A stretch of DNA of 64,000 bases from Thiocystis minor (GTDB lineage: Bacteria; Pseudomonadota; Gammaproteobacteria; Chromatiales; Chromatiaceae), in the NCBI RefSeq assembly GCF_016653465.1, contig NZ_NHSQ01000110.1, positions 1 to 64,000 on the forward strand. Direction: 5' to 3'. The position numbers and the translations under genes are program-made. The notes beneath the pieces were generated by a model. That model was not told where the DNA came from and made no database searches. It worked only from the letters and a program-made list of their open reading frames with translations. Positions within the stretch are counted from its first letter, which is position 1. Every line of letters starts with the position of its first letter. This document shows, one piece after another, positions 48,678 to 57,805 of the stretch.

Positions 48678-50220
48678 ACAACCGCCCTGGCAGAGCCAGC
48701 AGAAACCGCCCCGCATTGGCGAGTTGGCGGCGCAGCAGCATCCAGTTTTCCTTGCGGCGGCGCTCGTCCTGACAGCGCAACAGCCGCGCACGCTGCGCGC
48801 GTTCCATCTGGTCGAGCAGCGCGGCCCAGAGCGTATCCTCGACGTTGTAGACCCGTCCCTCGGCCAAACAGACCGGGATCACGCTGGCGATCGGCACTTC
48901 AAGATCGGTCGCGAGCGCGGTCACCGCGGCCTGGATGCTCATCGCCTTCAGGTTGCGCGTATCGGTGAGGTCATAGGGCGGCTGCCATTCGCGCAGGGGG
49001 CGCAGACGGTCGATGTGGGTGACCGCCACCAGCAGCGGCGGCGGGCGGCGTCCGACCCGCGCGGATTGCGCCGTGCGTAGCGCGTCCAGGGTCTGGCGCT
49101 CGGACTGCCGGTCGGGACGGTGCGCGGCACTGACCCAGAGGATCAGGTCGGCCGCGTTCGCCGCCTCGTGCAGACTCTTGTACGCGAGCCGTTCCACGCC
49201 GGGCGCGTCGAGGATCAGGGCGATCTCCAGCCCTTCGCGTTCTAGACGGTAGGGCGTCAGCGCCCGCGTGGTCTCGGGCGCCAGATCGGTGGCCGCGCGC
49301 AGTTGTCCGAAGAGTGCGTTGACGAGGCTCGACTTGCCGGCATTGGCGCGGCCCAGCACCAGAATCCGCAGCGGCTCGCCTGCTGGACCCTGAGCATCCT
49401 TGATCTCGGTCTCGGCGGCGACGGCCAAATCTTTGACCGAGCTTTCGGTCGCCCGACTCACGGGATCCTCGTCGGTCAACAACAGGCGTCCGCTGTAGAG
49501 GTCGATGGCGTAGCGTCCGACCTTGCGCACAGCTTCCTGCAACAGCCAGCGCGCGAGGTCTTTTTGCGCCATCGCATACCCGCGCCCGCGCAGATGAGTC
49601 CATGCCTCGTTCAGCACGGCGTTGGCCGGATTGATGACCCAGCGTCCGGCGCGATAGAGTCCGAGTAGCCGATCCGCGAAGGGCTTCCAGCGATAGGCGC
49701 GGACGAGCGACCCGACCGTGAGACGATGACTGTAGGGGATATTTTCGGTGATCGTGTCGCGCAGGTCGCGACTGGCCCGCTCGACGATCAGCAGCGCATG
49801 GGGCAGGGTCAGTTCCAGCAGCGGGCGGTCCACGTCGGGATGGTAATGGCCAGCGACCTTCTCCAGGGTCCGCTGGGCGAGCATTCCTAACTGCTGACCG
49901 TCACCTAGCGGCCAGTCGTCCGGTTCGAGGCTCCCGGCGAATGCCTCGACCAGCGCCCAGGCCGCGTCTGCGTCCGGGGGCCAGTCCGGGTTGGGCTGGG
50001 TTTGCCCGACCGCTACACCAACCTGCCCGCGTCGTCTCAGCCAAAACTGTACGCCATAGCCCGTCGCGCTGAAGACCACCAGCGCGGTGAGCCAGACCAG
50101 CAGCACGCCTTCCTGACGGAGCCAGAGCATCCCGAGCGGCAACAGCGCCACGAAGGGCACCGTCCAGAGCAACAGGGCCGCCAGCCACCAGCGATCGATC
50201 CGTTCGAAGAGTGCGTTCAT
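48676..50220 (-). CDS. Membrane-associated GTPase (second of pair)
   Basis: The 514-residue product has two N-terminal helices (WLAALLLWTVPFVALLPLG and EGVLLVWLTALVVFSATGYG), a helical region of about 220 residues, and then a G domain: P-loop GRANAGKSS, switch-II DAPG (LILDAPGVERL), and a THID guanine-specificity motif. This is the architecture of dynamin-like or Era-related membrane GTPases. Its start overlaps the upstream GTPase gene by 4 bases, so the two are co-translated. The function is unknown. Confidence 0.85.
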   Translation of the reverse strand: MNALFERIDRWWLAALLLWTVPFVALLPLGMLWLRQEGVLLVWLTALVVFSATGYGVQFWLRRRGQVGVAVGQTQPNPDWPPDADAAWALVEAFAGSLEPDDWPLGDGQQLGMLAQRTLEKVAGHYHPDVDRPLLELTLPHALLIVERASRDLRDTITENIPYSHRLTVGSLVRAYRWKPFADRLLGLYRAGRWVINPANAVLNEAWTHLRGRGYAMAQKDLARWLLQEAVRKVGRYAIDLYSGRLLLTDEDPVSRATESSVKDLAVAAETEIKDAQGPAGEPLRILVLGRANAGKSSLVNALFGQLRAATDLAPETTRALTPYRLEREGLEIALILDAPGVERLAYKSLHEAANAADLILWVSAAHRPDRQSERQTLDALRTAQSARVGRRPPPLLVAVTHIDRLRPLREWQPPYDLTDTRNLKAMSIQAAVTALATDLEVPIASVIPVCLAEGRVYNVEDTLWAALLDQMERAQRARLLRCQDERRRKENWMLLRRQLANAGRFLLALPGRL

Positions 50221-51458
50221 GTTCGTCCCGCGCGGATTCTGTCCCGTAAAATTTCCGAACCTCTCGACAGTTGCTCGGCGAAGACCCGGCGCAATGCCCG
50301 CGCCTCGGTCGCCAGACCCCGATTCCGATGATCGAAATAGAAACCGGCTGCCTTGCCCAGCGCATAGGTCGTTGCCCCGCTGGCGCTCGCCCCCCAGACC
50401 GCGCCGACTGTCTGTCCGACGCCGGGCACGAGTTTGACCAGCGCCCGCCCCGCGACCCGCGCGCCATAAGCGACCCCGATGCCGGTCCCCAACAGACCCA
50501 GGAATTCAGCGATTGCCCGGCGATCCCACACCTGTTCATAGATGGCCGCCAGACTGTGCAGCAGTTTGGCCTGGATCGCCGGCACGCCGATCAGATCGAC
50601 CACCGGCAAGGCGCCGATTCCGGCCGCCGTCAGCGCATAGCCGACGATGTGCGGATGCGCCGCCCGCGCATAGACATCGCGAACCGCGGCGTCGCCGAGC
50701 AGGAGCGTCCGCAGACGCAGCGTCGAGACCGTCTCGATCGCCTGCCACAGCGCCTCCAGACCATAGTCCGGAGGTTCGTAGCCATCCTCCGGCAAGGTCA
50801 AATCCACCGGCACCCAGGACACCGGCGCCGCACCCGGCAGCTTGCCCGCCAGATCCCGCTGAATCCGCAGGGCGCGGGCGAGATCGAGCGGAACCGACGC
50901 CGGCCAGGGCTCGCGCGCGAACGGATAGGGCCACGGATGGTCCACCCCGCCATTGGAGTCGAGGGGATAGGCCTCATGCAACCCGGTCTGGGCGACGATC
51001 AGCGGCCATTCGGGATGCCGCCGGCGCACCGCGCGCAGCACCTCGAAGACCGCCTCCTGATGGCTGTCGGTCGCCTTCATCACACTGAGCAGCAGATGCG
51101 CCCGGGACTCGCCGAAACGCAGATCCTCCGCCGGATCGTAGTCCACCTCGCCCAGCCCGCGAGTGTCGAGAAAGCGCACCACTGGCGCCTCGGTCGGGAA
51201 GTCATAGAGACGCAGGGTTGGGGTACAGGGCTGAAAACCGTTGCCGATCTCGGCCTGAGCGCTGCCCGTGAGCGCGCGAACGATCGATGTCTTGCCGGAT
51301 TGGGTCTTGCCGATCAGCCAGATCACCGGCAGGGGATGGCGCAGACGGGCCTCGTCCAGCGCAAGCCGGAGCCTTGCGTCGTCCACGCGCGGATCCGCCA
51401 GCGCCTGACGCAGATCGCGCCAGCGATTCGGCCAGTTTTTCCCGTGGGAAGCGGACAT
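50217..51458 (-). CDS. GTPase with DUF697-like C-terminal membrane domain (first of pair)
   Basis: The 413-residue product has a G domain near the N-terminus: P-loop GKTQSGKTS, switch-II DTRGLGE, then VAQTGLHEAY. The C-terminal half has glycine/alanine-rich hydrophobic segments (VGYALTAAGIGALPVVDLIG, AIAEFLGLLGTGIGVAYG, VGQTVGAVWGASASGATTYA) typical of the DUF697/YcjF-like membrane fold. I choose ATG 51458 because of GAGG eight bases upstream; ATG 51485 is an alternative. It is coupled to the next gene. A channel-, polarity- or stress-related role is possible but unproved. Confidence 0.85.
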   Translation of the reverse strand: MSASHGKNWPNRWRDLRQALADPRVDDARLRLALDEARLRHPLPVIWLIGKTQSGKTSIVRALTGSAQAEIGNGFQPCTPTLRLYDFPTEAPVVRFLDTRGLGEVDYDPAEDLRFGESRAHLLLSVMKATDSHQEAVFEVLRAVRRRHPEWPLIVAQTGLHEAYPLDSNGGVDHPWPYPFAREPWPASVPLDLARALRIQRDLAGKLPGAAPVSWVPVDLTLPEDGYEPPDYGLEALWQAIETVSTLRLRTLLLGDAAVRDVYARAAHPHIVGYALTAAGIGALPVVDLIGVPAIQAKLLHSLAAIYEQVWDRRAIAEFLGLLGTGIGVAYGARVAGRALVKLVPGVGQTVGAVWGASASGATTYALGKAAGFYFDHRNRGLATEARALRRVFAEQLSRGSEILRDRIRAGRT

Positions 51459-51625
51459 GAAGCGGACCTCGAAGGAGTGCGGCATCCCGCCGATTGTATC
51501 GGGAGATGGACCATCGGCCAGCAATTGAGAATGAACAAACAAAACCCAGGGCGCGCGCGTCCATGGGGCTATGCGATAATCAACCCTTATTTTTATCGAG
51601 CCAAACTAAAAGAGAGGCCGCCGTC

Positions 51626-52672
51626 ATGTCCAGGTTGCGCGTGTTGCGATCCCTGCCCCAAGCCCTTGCTGGAGACTGGCCCGGTGGCATGGTCCGGATA
51701 CTCCTGACGGCAATGCTCCTGGGTCCACTGGTTCTGAGCGGCGGCGCCTGCGCTGCGCCCGAACGCAGCGAACCCGAGATCGTCTCGCGGACCTACTCTT
51801 CACCCGAGTCACGCAATCGAACCAGCATCGACGATCGCGATCCCTCGGAAATCCTGTCCATGGCGCGCGAACTGTACCGCCAAGACAGCCTATCCCATCG
51901 GAATCCCCCCGGACTTCATCTTCAGTCCGCCAGCGCGCTGGTGGTCGACGAGCGCGGCAATCGCATCTACGCCAAAAATGCGCAGCAGATCAAACCCATC
52001 GCCTCGGTCACGAAATTGATGACGGCCATGGTGGTGCTGGACGCCGGCGTCCCGCTGAGTACCCGGATCGGCATCATCGAGGACGACCGTGACCGTTTGC
52101 GCAACAGCAGTTCCCGACTCATGATCGGCAAGGCCAACCTGACGCGCGGCGAACTCCTGATGGTGGCCCTGATGTCCTCGGACAATCGCGCCGCCCACGC
52201 CCTGGGACGCACCACCTTCCGTGGCGGCACGCCGGCCTTCGTCAAGGCCATGAACCGCAAGGCAAAATCGCTCGGGATGTACGACACCTATTTTGCCGAC
52301 TCCAGCGGACTCAACGGACAGAATCGTTCCTCTGCGGAGGATCTGGTCAAGATGGTCCGGGCGGCCGCCACCTATCCCTTTATTCGCAAGACCACCTCCA
52401 CCGGCGAAATGACGCTCCATCCCTTCGCCGATGGCCGAGCGCTGCTGTACCGCAATACCAATTCGCTGGTCCGCAACCCCGACTGGAACGTGGAAATCAG
52501 TAAGACGGGCTTCATCAACGAGGCTGGCCGCTGTCTCGTCATGCAGACCCGCATCGCCGACCGGCGGCTCTATATCGTACTGCTGAACGGCTCGGGAAAA
52601 CTCACCCCATTGGGCGATTCCAATCGGGTACGGGACTGGCTCCTGAACGGGCAAAAGACCGCCGCGAGGTAA
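51626..52672 (+). CDS. pbpG: D-alanyl-D-alanine endopeptidase, PBP7/8 type
   Basis: The 348-residue periplasmic serine hydrolase has the penicillin-binding triad: SVTK (active-site Ser and Lys, near residue 128), SDN, and KTG (ISKTGFINEAGRC). This matches the PBP7-type endopeptidase that cleaves peptidoglycan cross-links. A signal peptide (MVRILLTAMLLGPLVLSGGACA) follows ATG 51626; the longer upstream frame lies outside the signal pattern. A hydrophobic start ending GGACA leaves lipidation possible. Confidence 0.88.
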   Translation: MSRLRVLRSLPQALAGDWPGGMVRILLTAMLLGPLVLSGGACAAPERSEPEIVSRTYSSPESRNRTSIDDRDPSEILSMARELYRQDSLSHRNPPGLHLQSASALVVDERGNRIYAKNAQQIKPIASVTKLMTAMVVLDAGVPLSTRIGIIEDDRDRLRNSSSRLMIGKANLTRGELLMVALMSSDNRAAHALGRTTFRGGTPAFVKAMNRKAKSLGMYDTYFADSSGLNGQNRSSAEDLVKMVRAAATYPFIRKTTSTGEMTLHPFADGRALLYRNTNSLVRNPDWNVEISKTGFINEAGRCLVMQTRIADRRLYIVLLNGSGKLTPLGDSNRVRDWLLNGQKTAAR

Positions 52673-52678
52673 TTCGAA

Positions 52679-53293
52679 GTGTACGACGGCGAACGCTTCA
52701 ACAGCATTTCGCATCTTGTCGGCGCCGTTCTAGCGCTGATCGGCGCGACCGTCCTGGTGACCCTCGCGAGCGCGGAAGGGAGCGCGCCGCGGATCGTCAG
52801 CTTCAGCATCTATGGGGTCACGCTGTTCCTGCTCTATCTCTTTTCGACCCTCTACCACAGCCTGCGCGGGCGCGCGAAACGGATCTTCCGCACGCTCGAT
52901 CACCATGCCATCTATCTGCTGATCGCCGGCACCTATACCCCCTTCACCCTGCTGGCCCTGCAAGGCGCCACGGGCTGGTGGATGTTCGGCGCCGTCTGGG
53001 GCCTGGCGCTGATCGGCATCGTCCTGGATTCGCTGCCCCGCAAGGGTCCGCGGATCCTTGCGATTTTCATCTATGTCGGCATGGGCTGGCTGGTGCTCTT
53101 CGCCCTGGATCCGCTGATCGCCGCACTCCCCCCCGGCGGATTCTGGTGGCTGCTGGCGGGCGGACTCTTCTACACCGTCGGCATCGTCTTTTATGTCCTG
53201 GACGACCGCTACCCCTGGTGTCATGGCATCTGGCACCTATTCGTGTTAGCCGGCAGTATCAGTCATTACGTCACGATTCTCTTTTTTCTCTGA
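52679..53293 (+). CDS. Hemolysin III family (PAQR-like) membrane protein
   Basis: The 204-residue protein has seven hydrophobic segments with the family signature FSTLYHS near residue 60, DHHAIYLLIAGTYTPF and the C-terminal HGIWHLFVLAGSISHY. These histidines probably bind metal. The start is GTG, six bases after pbpG, so they may be co-transcribed. Its stop overlaps the slyX start as TGATG. Despite the name, hemolytic activity is doubtful in this family. Confidence 0.9.
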   Translation: MYDGERFNSISHLVGAVLALIGATVLVTLASAEGSAPRIVSFSIYGVTLFLLYLFSTLYHSLRGRAKRIFRTLDHHAIYLLIAGTYTPFTLLALQGATGWWMFGAVWGLALIGIVLDSLPRKGPRILAIFIYVGMGWLVLFALDPLIAALPPGGFWWLLAGGLFYTVGIVFYVLDDRYPWCHGIWHLFVLAGSISHYVTILFFL

Positions 53294-53538
53294 TGTCGCC
53301 GAAGATGACAGAGCCAACCGATGCCGCAAGCCCCATCCTCGCGGCCATCGCCGATCTGCAGATGCGTCTGACCTATCAGGACGACGACATCAAGCAACTC
53401 AATCTCATCGTCACACGTCAGCAGGGAGAACTTTCGCGGCTCCAACAAGAGATGAATCAACTGCGCGCGCGCATCGCCGCCCTGCCAGACATGCACTCGG
53501 AGACCGCGCGGGCGGAACCGCCACCGCCTCATTATTAA
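53293..53538 (+). CDS. slyX: SlyX-like coiled-coil protein
   Basis: The 81-residue protein is a short coiled coil (LQMRLTYQDDDIKQLNLIVT, QQGELSRLQQEMNQLRARI) ending in a proline/His tail (PPPPHY), the pattern of SlyX, whose function is unclear. ATG 53293 overlaps the preceding stop. Its TAA stop (53536-53538) is the first three bases of a repeat unit. Confidence 0.85.
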   Translation: MSPKMTEPTDAASPILAAIADLQMRLTYQDDDIKQLNLIVTRQQGELSRLQQEMNQLRARIAALPDMHSETARAEPPPPHY

Positions 53539-53594
53539 ACCGCGTCGACTCCGACGCTTGTTGGCTCGGGCGAGGCATGCCGAACGCAGTTTAA
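53536..53594. repeat. Short repeat unit supplying the slyX stop codon
   Basis: TAAACCGCGTC opens the unit and AACGCAGTTTAA closes it (59 bases), an imperfect inverse pair related to the two units in the nuo operon. The first three bases are the TAA of slyX. Confidence 0.65.
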
Positions 53595-53634
53595 CGGACT
53601 CTGTGGCATGCGGCGGAAGGATTGAGTATCTTGG

Positions 53635-54561
53635 ATGTCACTGAATCGACCGCAGGCATTCCACCTCCTCATGGATACATTCACCGCCTTACAGAATCAA
53701 CTCGCCGATGCCGACAGCCAGTTTCTGGACTGCAATGGGTTCCGGGTTCATTACAAACGCGCCGGAACCGGTCCGACACTGATCCTGCTGCTACATGGCA
53801 GTTTCCTGAGTCTGCGCTCCTGGAGACGAGTCATGGAACCGCTAGCCGAGCAGGCGACGGTGGTCGCGTTCGACCGCCCGGTTTTCGGCCTGACCTCACG
53901 CCCGCTCCCGCAAGACGGCGGCGGCGCACGTTATAGCGCGGAAGCGCAAAGCGATCTGGTCGCCGCGCTGATCGGACAACTGGGATTCGAGCGCGCGATC
54001 CTGATCGGTAACTCCACCGGCGGCACGATTGCGCTCCTGACTGCGCTGCGTCATCCCGCGAAGATCCAGGGTCTGGTGCTGGTCGGCGCCATGATCTACA
54101 GCGGCTATGCGACCAGCGAGGTGCCTGGCCCTATGCTGGCCGTCATGAAGGCAGCGCGGCCGATGTTTTCGCGTCTGATGAAATTCATGATCGGCAAGCT
54201 CTATGACAAGGCACTGCGCAAATTCTGGTTCCGACAGGAGCGTTTTTCGGACGAGGAACTGGCCGCCTATAAAGCCGAGTTCATGATTGGACACTGGGAC
54301 CAGGCCTTCTTCGAGTTGTTTCTGGCCACACGGCATCTCGGACTGGAGGCACGCCTGCCATTCTTGGCTGTCCCTTCCCTCGTGGTGACCGGCGAACATG
54401 ATCGGGCGGTTAAGCCCGAAGAAAGCCGGCGCTTGGCAGCAGAATTGCCCGAGGCTACGCTTGAGATGATTCCCCAATGCGGCCATCTTCCACAAGAAGA
54501 GTCCCCAGAAGCATTCGTTGCCATCGTGACGGAGTTTCTAAAGCGGTTTACTGTCAACTAA
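53635..54561 (+). CDS. Alpha/beta hydrolase
   Basis: The 308-residue enzyme has the alpha/beta-hydrolase fold: oxyanion segment LLHGSFLSLRSW, nucleophile elbow GNSTGG (Ser), acid GEHDRAV (Asp) and catalytic His in QCGHLPQEE. An insert between the nucleophile and the acid residue forms a cap with YSGYATSEVPGPM. The substrate is unknown; esterase, epoxide hydrolase or lactonase are all possible. ATG 53671 (MDTFTALQN) is an alternative start. Confidence 0.85.
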   Translation: MSLNRPQAFHLLMDTFTALQNQLADADSQFLDCNGFRVHYKRAGTGPTLILLLHGSFLSLRSWRRVMEPLAEQATVVAFDRPVFGLTSRPLPQDGGGARYSAEAQSDLVAALIGQLGFERAILIGNSTGGTIALLTALRHPAKIQGLVLVGAMIYSGYATSEVPGPMLAVMKAARPMFSRLMKFMIGKLYDKALRKFWFRQERFSDEELAAYKAEFMIGHWDQAFFELFLATRHLGLEARLPFLAVPSLVVTGEHDRAVKPEESRRLAAELPEATLEMIPQCGHLPQEESPEAFVAIVTEFLKRFTVN

Positions 54562-54566
54562 ACCGC
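54543..54566. repeat. Hairpin at the hydrolase stop, repeat-family end
   Basis: GCGGTTTA (54543-54550) and TAAACCGC (54559-54566) form a perfect 8-base stem with an 8-base loop. The TAA stop of the hydrolase (54559-54561) starts the right arm. It continues as TAAACCGCCTCCAGGACG, like the nuo repeat ends. Confidence 0.6.
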
Positions 54567-54615
54567 CTCCAGGACGACAAGCAATCTGCGGCTCCTGAGA
54601 AAACTCGCTCTCTCA

Positions 54616-55458
54616 TCACAGCGAGTTCCGATGTGCAAGATTCCAAATAAAATGATAAGCGATGTCATCCGCCGTCTCCCCACGATAGGAGTTCACCGGA
54701 ATACGGCGAAGATAAAAAGGGTCGGAGTTAATTGAATTCACGCCCCCATGGCAGGAGAGACAGCAGCGAAATCCAGCCTCTTTTACAATTGCTCGATTGT
54801 CACTGCTCAGGTTGTTCCTGCCCCCATAAGGATAGGCGAAGAGGTCGATGTCTATCCCGAGTTCGGTTTGTAATCGCTGACGAGCCTGGGTAACTTCATC
54901 AAGAGCGGATGCCGATGAAATTTGTCCGAGGTCTGCGTGCGTGACAGTATGACAGCCAATCTCAAAGCCCCGTGTGCGCAGTGATCGAACCTGATTCCAA
55001 TCCATCCAACCTGGAGTTTTAGGCAAGGCCTCATCCCACCAAGCGACATCATTGGTTCCGATAAATCCAGAAGCGACAAAAAAGGTTGCCGGAAGCCCGA
55101 AACGCTCAAGGATGGGGGCCGCATTTTCGAAGTTATCGCGATAACCATCGTCAAATGTAATCGAGAGCGTCCCACCCGATGACTTGCGGCCAAGCTCATC
55201 AAGTTGCTGGGACAGAGGAACAACTCGAAACGCATGCGCAAAAAATTTGCAATAATCAGCGAACGCTTCGATTCCACAGGTTAGTTGATCGGGATATTCG
55301 AGATTATCCACGCGGTGAAATGCAGCAATCCAAACGTGATTCGAGGTTACGATTCGCTTTATGGGTACGCCTAGTAATACCCTACCAATCATCCGCTTAA
55401 TCTGATGAGTGGCTCGATTGTTTTTTTTACTCTTCTTGTCGCCTGAGTTTGTATTCAT
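54616..55458 (-). CDS. Polysaccharide deacetylase (NodB fold)
   Basis: The product has 280 residues from ATG 55458; a further in-frame start lies 13 codons upstream. The catalytic NodB motifs are present: TFDDGYRDN (metal-binding Asp pair), GCHTVTHADLGQ (His-x3-His metal ligands) and LFAYPYGG. It removes acetyl groups from amino sugars during exopolysaccharide assembly. It diverges from the ATPase-OmpA gene and opens the EPS region. The composition is clearly AT-richer than in the hydrolase gene to its left. Confidence 0.85.
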   Translation of the reverse strand: MNTNSGDKKSKKNNRATHQIKRMIGRVLLGVPIKRIVTSNHVWIAAFHRVDNLEYPDQLTCGIEAFADYCKFFAHAFRVVPLSQQLDELGRKSSGGTLSITFDDGYRDNFENAAPILERFGLPATFFVASGFIGTNDVAWWDEALPKTPGWMDWNQVRSLRTRGFEIGCHTVTHADLGQISSASALDEVTQARQRLQTELGIDIDLFAYPYGGRNNLSSDNRAIVKEAGFRCCLSCHGGVNSINSDPFYLRRIPVNSYRGETADDIAYHFIWNLAHRNSL

Positions 55459-55497
55459 TTTAGTTTGATTCACCCTGACGCAATGCCTGTTTCTCAT

Positions 55498-55597
55498 GCA
55501 AATGATGTAATGTCTATTTAGACTGCTATCATTATATAAAAATTAGCCTATTCTATCTGTTAGATGTTGCGACCTTAAATACAAGAAGGATTTTAAA
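55498..55597. promoter_or_regulatory. AT-rich divergent promoter region of the EPS locus
   Basis: The 100 bases between two divergent genes are strongly AT-rich (TTATATAAAAATTAG). GAAGGA precedes the ATPase-OmpA start at a good distance (TTTTAAA spacer). No operator is recognised. Confidence 0.4.
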
Positions 55598-57754
55598 ATG
55601 TACGAATCTTTTTTTGACCTTCGCGAAAAACCTTTCTCGCTTCTGCCAGATCCTAGTTTTTTGTTTATGAGCGATCAGCATCAGCAGGCGCTGACACTGC
55701 TTGAGTACGGACTATTAAACCAAGCCGGCTTCATCATTCTCACTGGTGAAATCGGTTCGGGCAAAACCACGCTGATGCGCTACTTGTTGACGAAGCTCGA
55801 CGCCAGCTACACCGTAGGGCTGATTTCAAACACCCATCAATCGCTTGGCGACCTAATGGATTGGGTTTGTATGGCACTCGATATTCATATGAGTAATGCA
55901 ACAAAGCTCGAAAAATATCAGGCGCTAGTCGACTTTATTATCGACAAGTATGCAAAAGGCAAACGCGTACTTCTGATCGTTGATGAAGCTCAGAATCTCG
56001 GTATCGAGACGCTTGAAGAACTGCGTTTACTATCGAATATCAATTCTGACAAAGATCTTGTCCTGCAATTGATGCTGCTAGGTCAACCACAATTACGCGA
56101 TCTTCTTCGTCATCCCGATCTCGAACAGTTCGCTCAGAGAGTTGCTTCTTCATACCACCTCGGACGAATTGGTTCAAAGGAAACAGAAAGCTATATCCGA
56201 CACCGCATCTTAATCGCAGGCGGAACACACGAGATATTTAGTCACGATGCCTGCGAAGCCATTCATCACTACAGCAAAGGCATACCAAGGGTTATCAATC
56301 TTATTTGCGATACAGCCCTTGTTTACGCATATGGATCCGGCGAGGAATTTATTACAAGTCAATCAATTGATGAACTTATTCGGATTCATATGCCGAACCT
56401 CATCATCAAGATCGACAACAAACGAAGCGATCATAAAAAGCCCGAAATAGACAAGCCTACGATCGGCAGCGCGGCAGCAACGTCGATAGATGCGAACTCT
56501 AACGCGGTCGCGATTACACCATCGGTTGCCAGTCATGCTTCCAGTGATAGAAACCCTGCACACGATCAGAATACACAGATGGAAACGCCCGAGCGTTCAA
56601 CCTCTGATCATGCGTCAAAAGAAAGCGAAAAGGAATCGAACCCACCATTAATCCTGGGGATAGCACCGCCCGCCCCTCTCATTCCTACCCGGAAAAGCCT
56701 TAGTACCTCTACGCAGGATCCAATACCAATTGGAATACCGCCTCAAGAAAAAGCGGTGGCATCACTATCCGGCATTCATGGCGGCATCGTATCTTTGAAT
56801 CGAAAACAGAGCGCCATAAATGCGAAATTTCCGCAGCAGCGAGACCACGAATCACAATCGGCATCTTACAAGAAATTTCTGGAAACTGATCGGCGTACTC
56901 AGCAACCAACCAATTCATCGTCTAACCGACTGCTACCGATCATGAGTGTAATTTTAACGGTGACTTCCCTCGGATTCGCAGCAATCTGGTTCGGCGATTC
57001 GCCGATTAACGAAAATATTAGAATAAGAATTTCCACTTTGTTAAAGCCGTACATTGAAAGCACAACAGAGACTACGAATATTACTCAAAATATTAAAAAT
57101 CCAACAATCGAAGCAGACTCTACTGCACGCAACGATATCGACCGCAAGCAAACGTATTTGGAATCTCCTTCCATGATAATGACCAAACAACAATATACGC
57201 TTGGGACGCTATCAACTTCGGAATTGAAGACTCAACAAGACTTATCGACGCATTCCGCAACCGAGAATCAGGGAAAAATATCTCCCGATCTCTTGACTAA
57301 AAATGAGCTCAATGAAACCTTGCCGATAGACAATCTGGAAAACCAATTGCGTCAGTTAGCTGAATCGGTTCAGAGACATGCTCCGGAACATCTATCCGCC
57401 AACTTAGGCAGTCTTGTCCAATTCCAAGACGGAAGCACCCAGCTAGAACCAGCAGCTAAAAAAACGCTTTCCCAGATCGCAAACATCCTAAAGAATTTTC
57501 ATAAAATACAGGTAAAAATCATTGCTCACACAGACAGTTCTGGAAGCATTGCGCTGAATCAGTCAATATCTGGCAAGCGTGCAAAAGCCGTTGCTGATTA
57601 CTTTTCGGAACTCGGAATCCCAATCGAACAGTTGGAATACGAGGGTCGGGGAAAAAGTGAAATGAAAGTTGAACCTAATCAAGAAAGCAGCATAGGAACA
57701 TGGGTAAATCGGCGTATAGAAATCGAACTCATAGATAAAAGCAAGATCAGGTAA
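55598..57754 (+). CDS. ExeA/GspA-like AAA ATPase fused to a C-terminal OmpA domain
   Basis: The product has 718 residues. Residues 1-270 form an AAA ATPase of the ExeA/GspA or PEP-CTERM-locus ATPase type: LREKPFSLLPDPSFLFMS, Walker A GEIGSGKTT (about 51-59) and Walker B LLIVDEAQNL (about 126-135). A polar Ser/Pro-rich linker leads to one membrane helix near 447-463. The C-terminal 110 residues are an OmpA-like peptidoglycan-binding domain (HTDSSG, RAKAVADYF, GRGKSEMKV, NRRIEIEL). So a cytoplasmic ATPase is tethered to the cell wall. In ExeA a PG_binding_1 domain serves this role. It is likely an assembly factor for polysaccharide export or secretion. Confidence 0.85.
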   Translation: MYESFFDLREKPFSLLPDPSFLFMSDQHQQALTLLEYGLLNQAGFIILTGEIGSGKTTLMRYLLTKLDASYTVGLISNTHQSLGDLMDWVCMALDIHMSNATKLEKYQALVDFIIDKYAKGKRVLLIVDEAQNLGIETLEELRLLSNINSDKDLVLQLMLLGQPQLRDLLRHPDLEQFAQRVASSYHLGRIGSKETESYIRHRILIAGGTHEIFSHDACEAIHHYSKGIPRVINLICDTALVYAYGSGEEFITSQSIDELIRIHMPNLIIKIDNKRSDHKKPEIDKPTIGSAAATSIDANSNAVAITPSVASHASSDRNPAHDQNTQMETPERSTSDHASKESEKESNPPLILGIAPPAPLIPTRKSLSTSTQDPIPIGIPPQEKAVASLSGIHGGIVSLNRKQSAINAKFPQQRDHESQSASYKKFLETDRRTQQPTNSSSNRLLPIMSVILTVTSLGFAAIWFGDSPINENIRIRISTLLKPYIESTTETTNITQNIKNPTIEADSTARNDIDRKQTYLESPSMIMTKQQYTLGTLSTSELKTQQDLSTHSATENQGKISPDLLTKNELNETLPIDNLENQLRQLAESVQRHAPEHLSANLGSLVQFQDGSTQLEPAAKKTLSQIANILKNFHKIQVKIIAHTDSSGSIALNQSISGKRAKAVADYFSELGIPIEQLEYEGRGKSEMKVEPNQESSIGTWVNRRIEIELIDKSKIR

Positions 57755-57805
57755 CTTCGTCATGGATTTAAGATGCATGAAAAGATACGAATAACCTAAA
57801 ACGCT

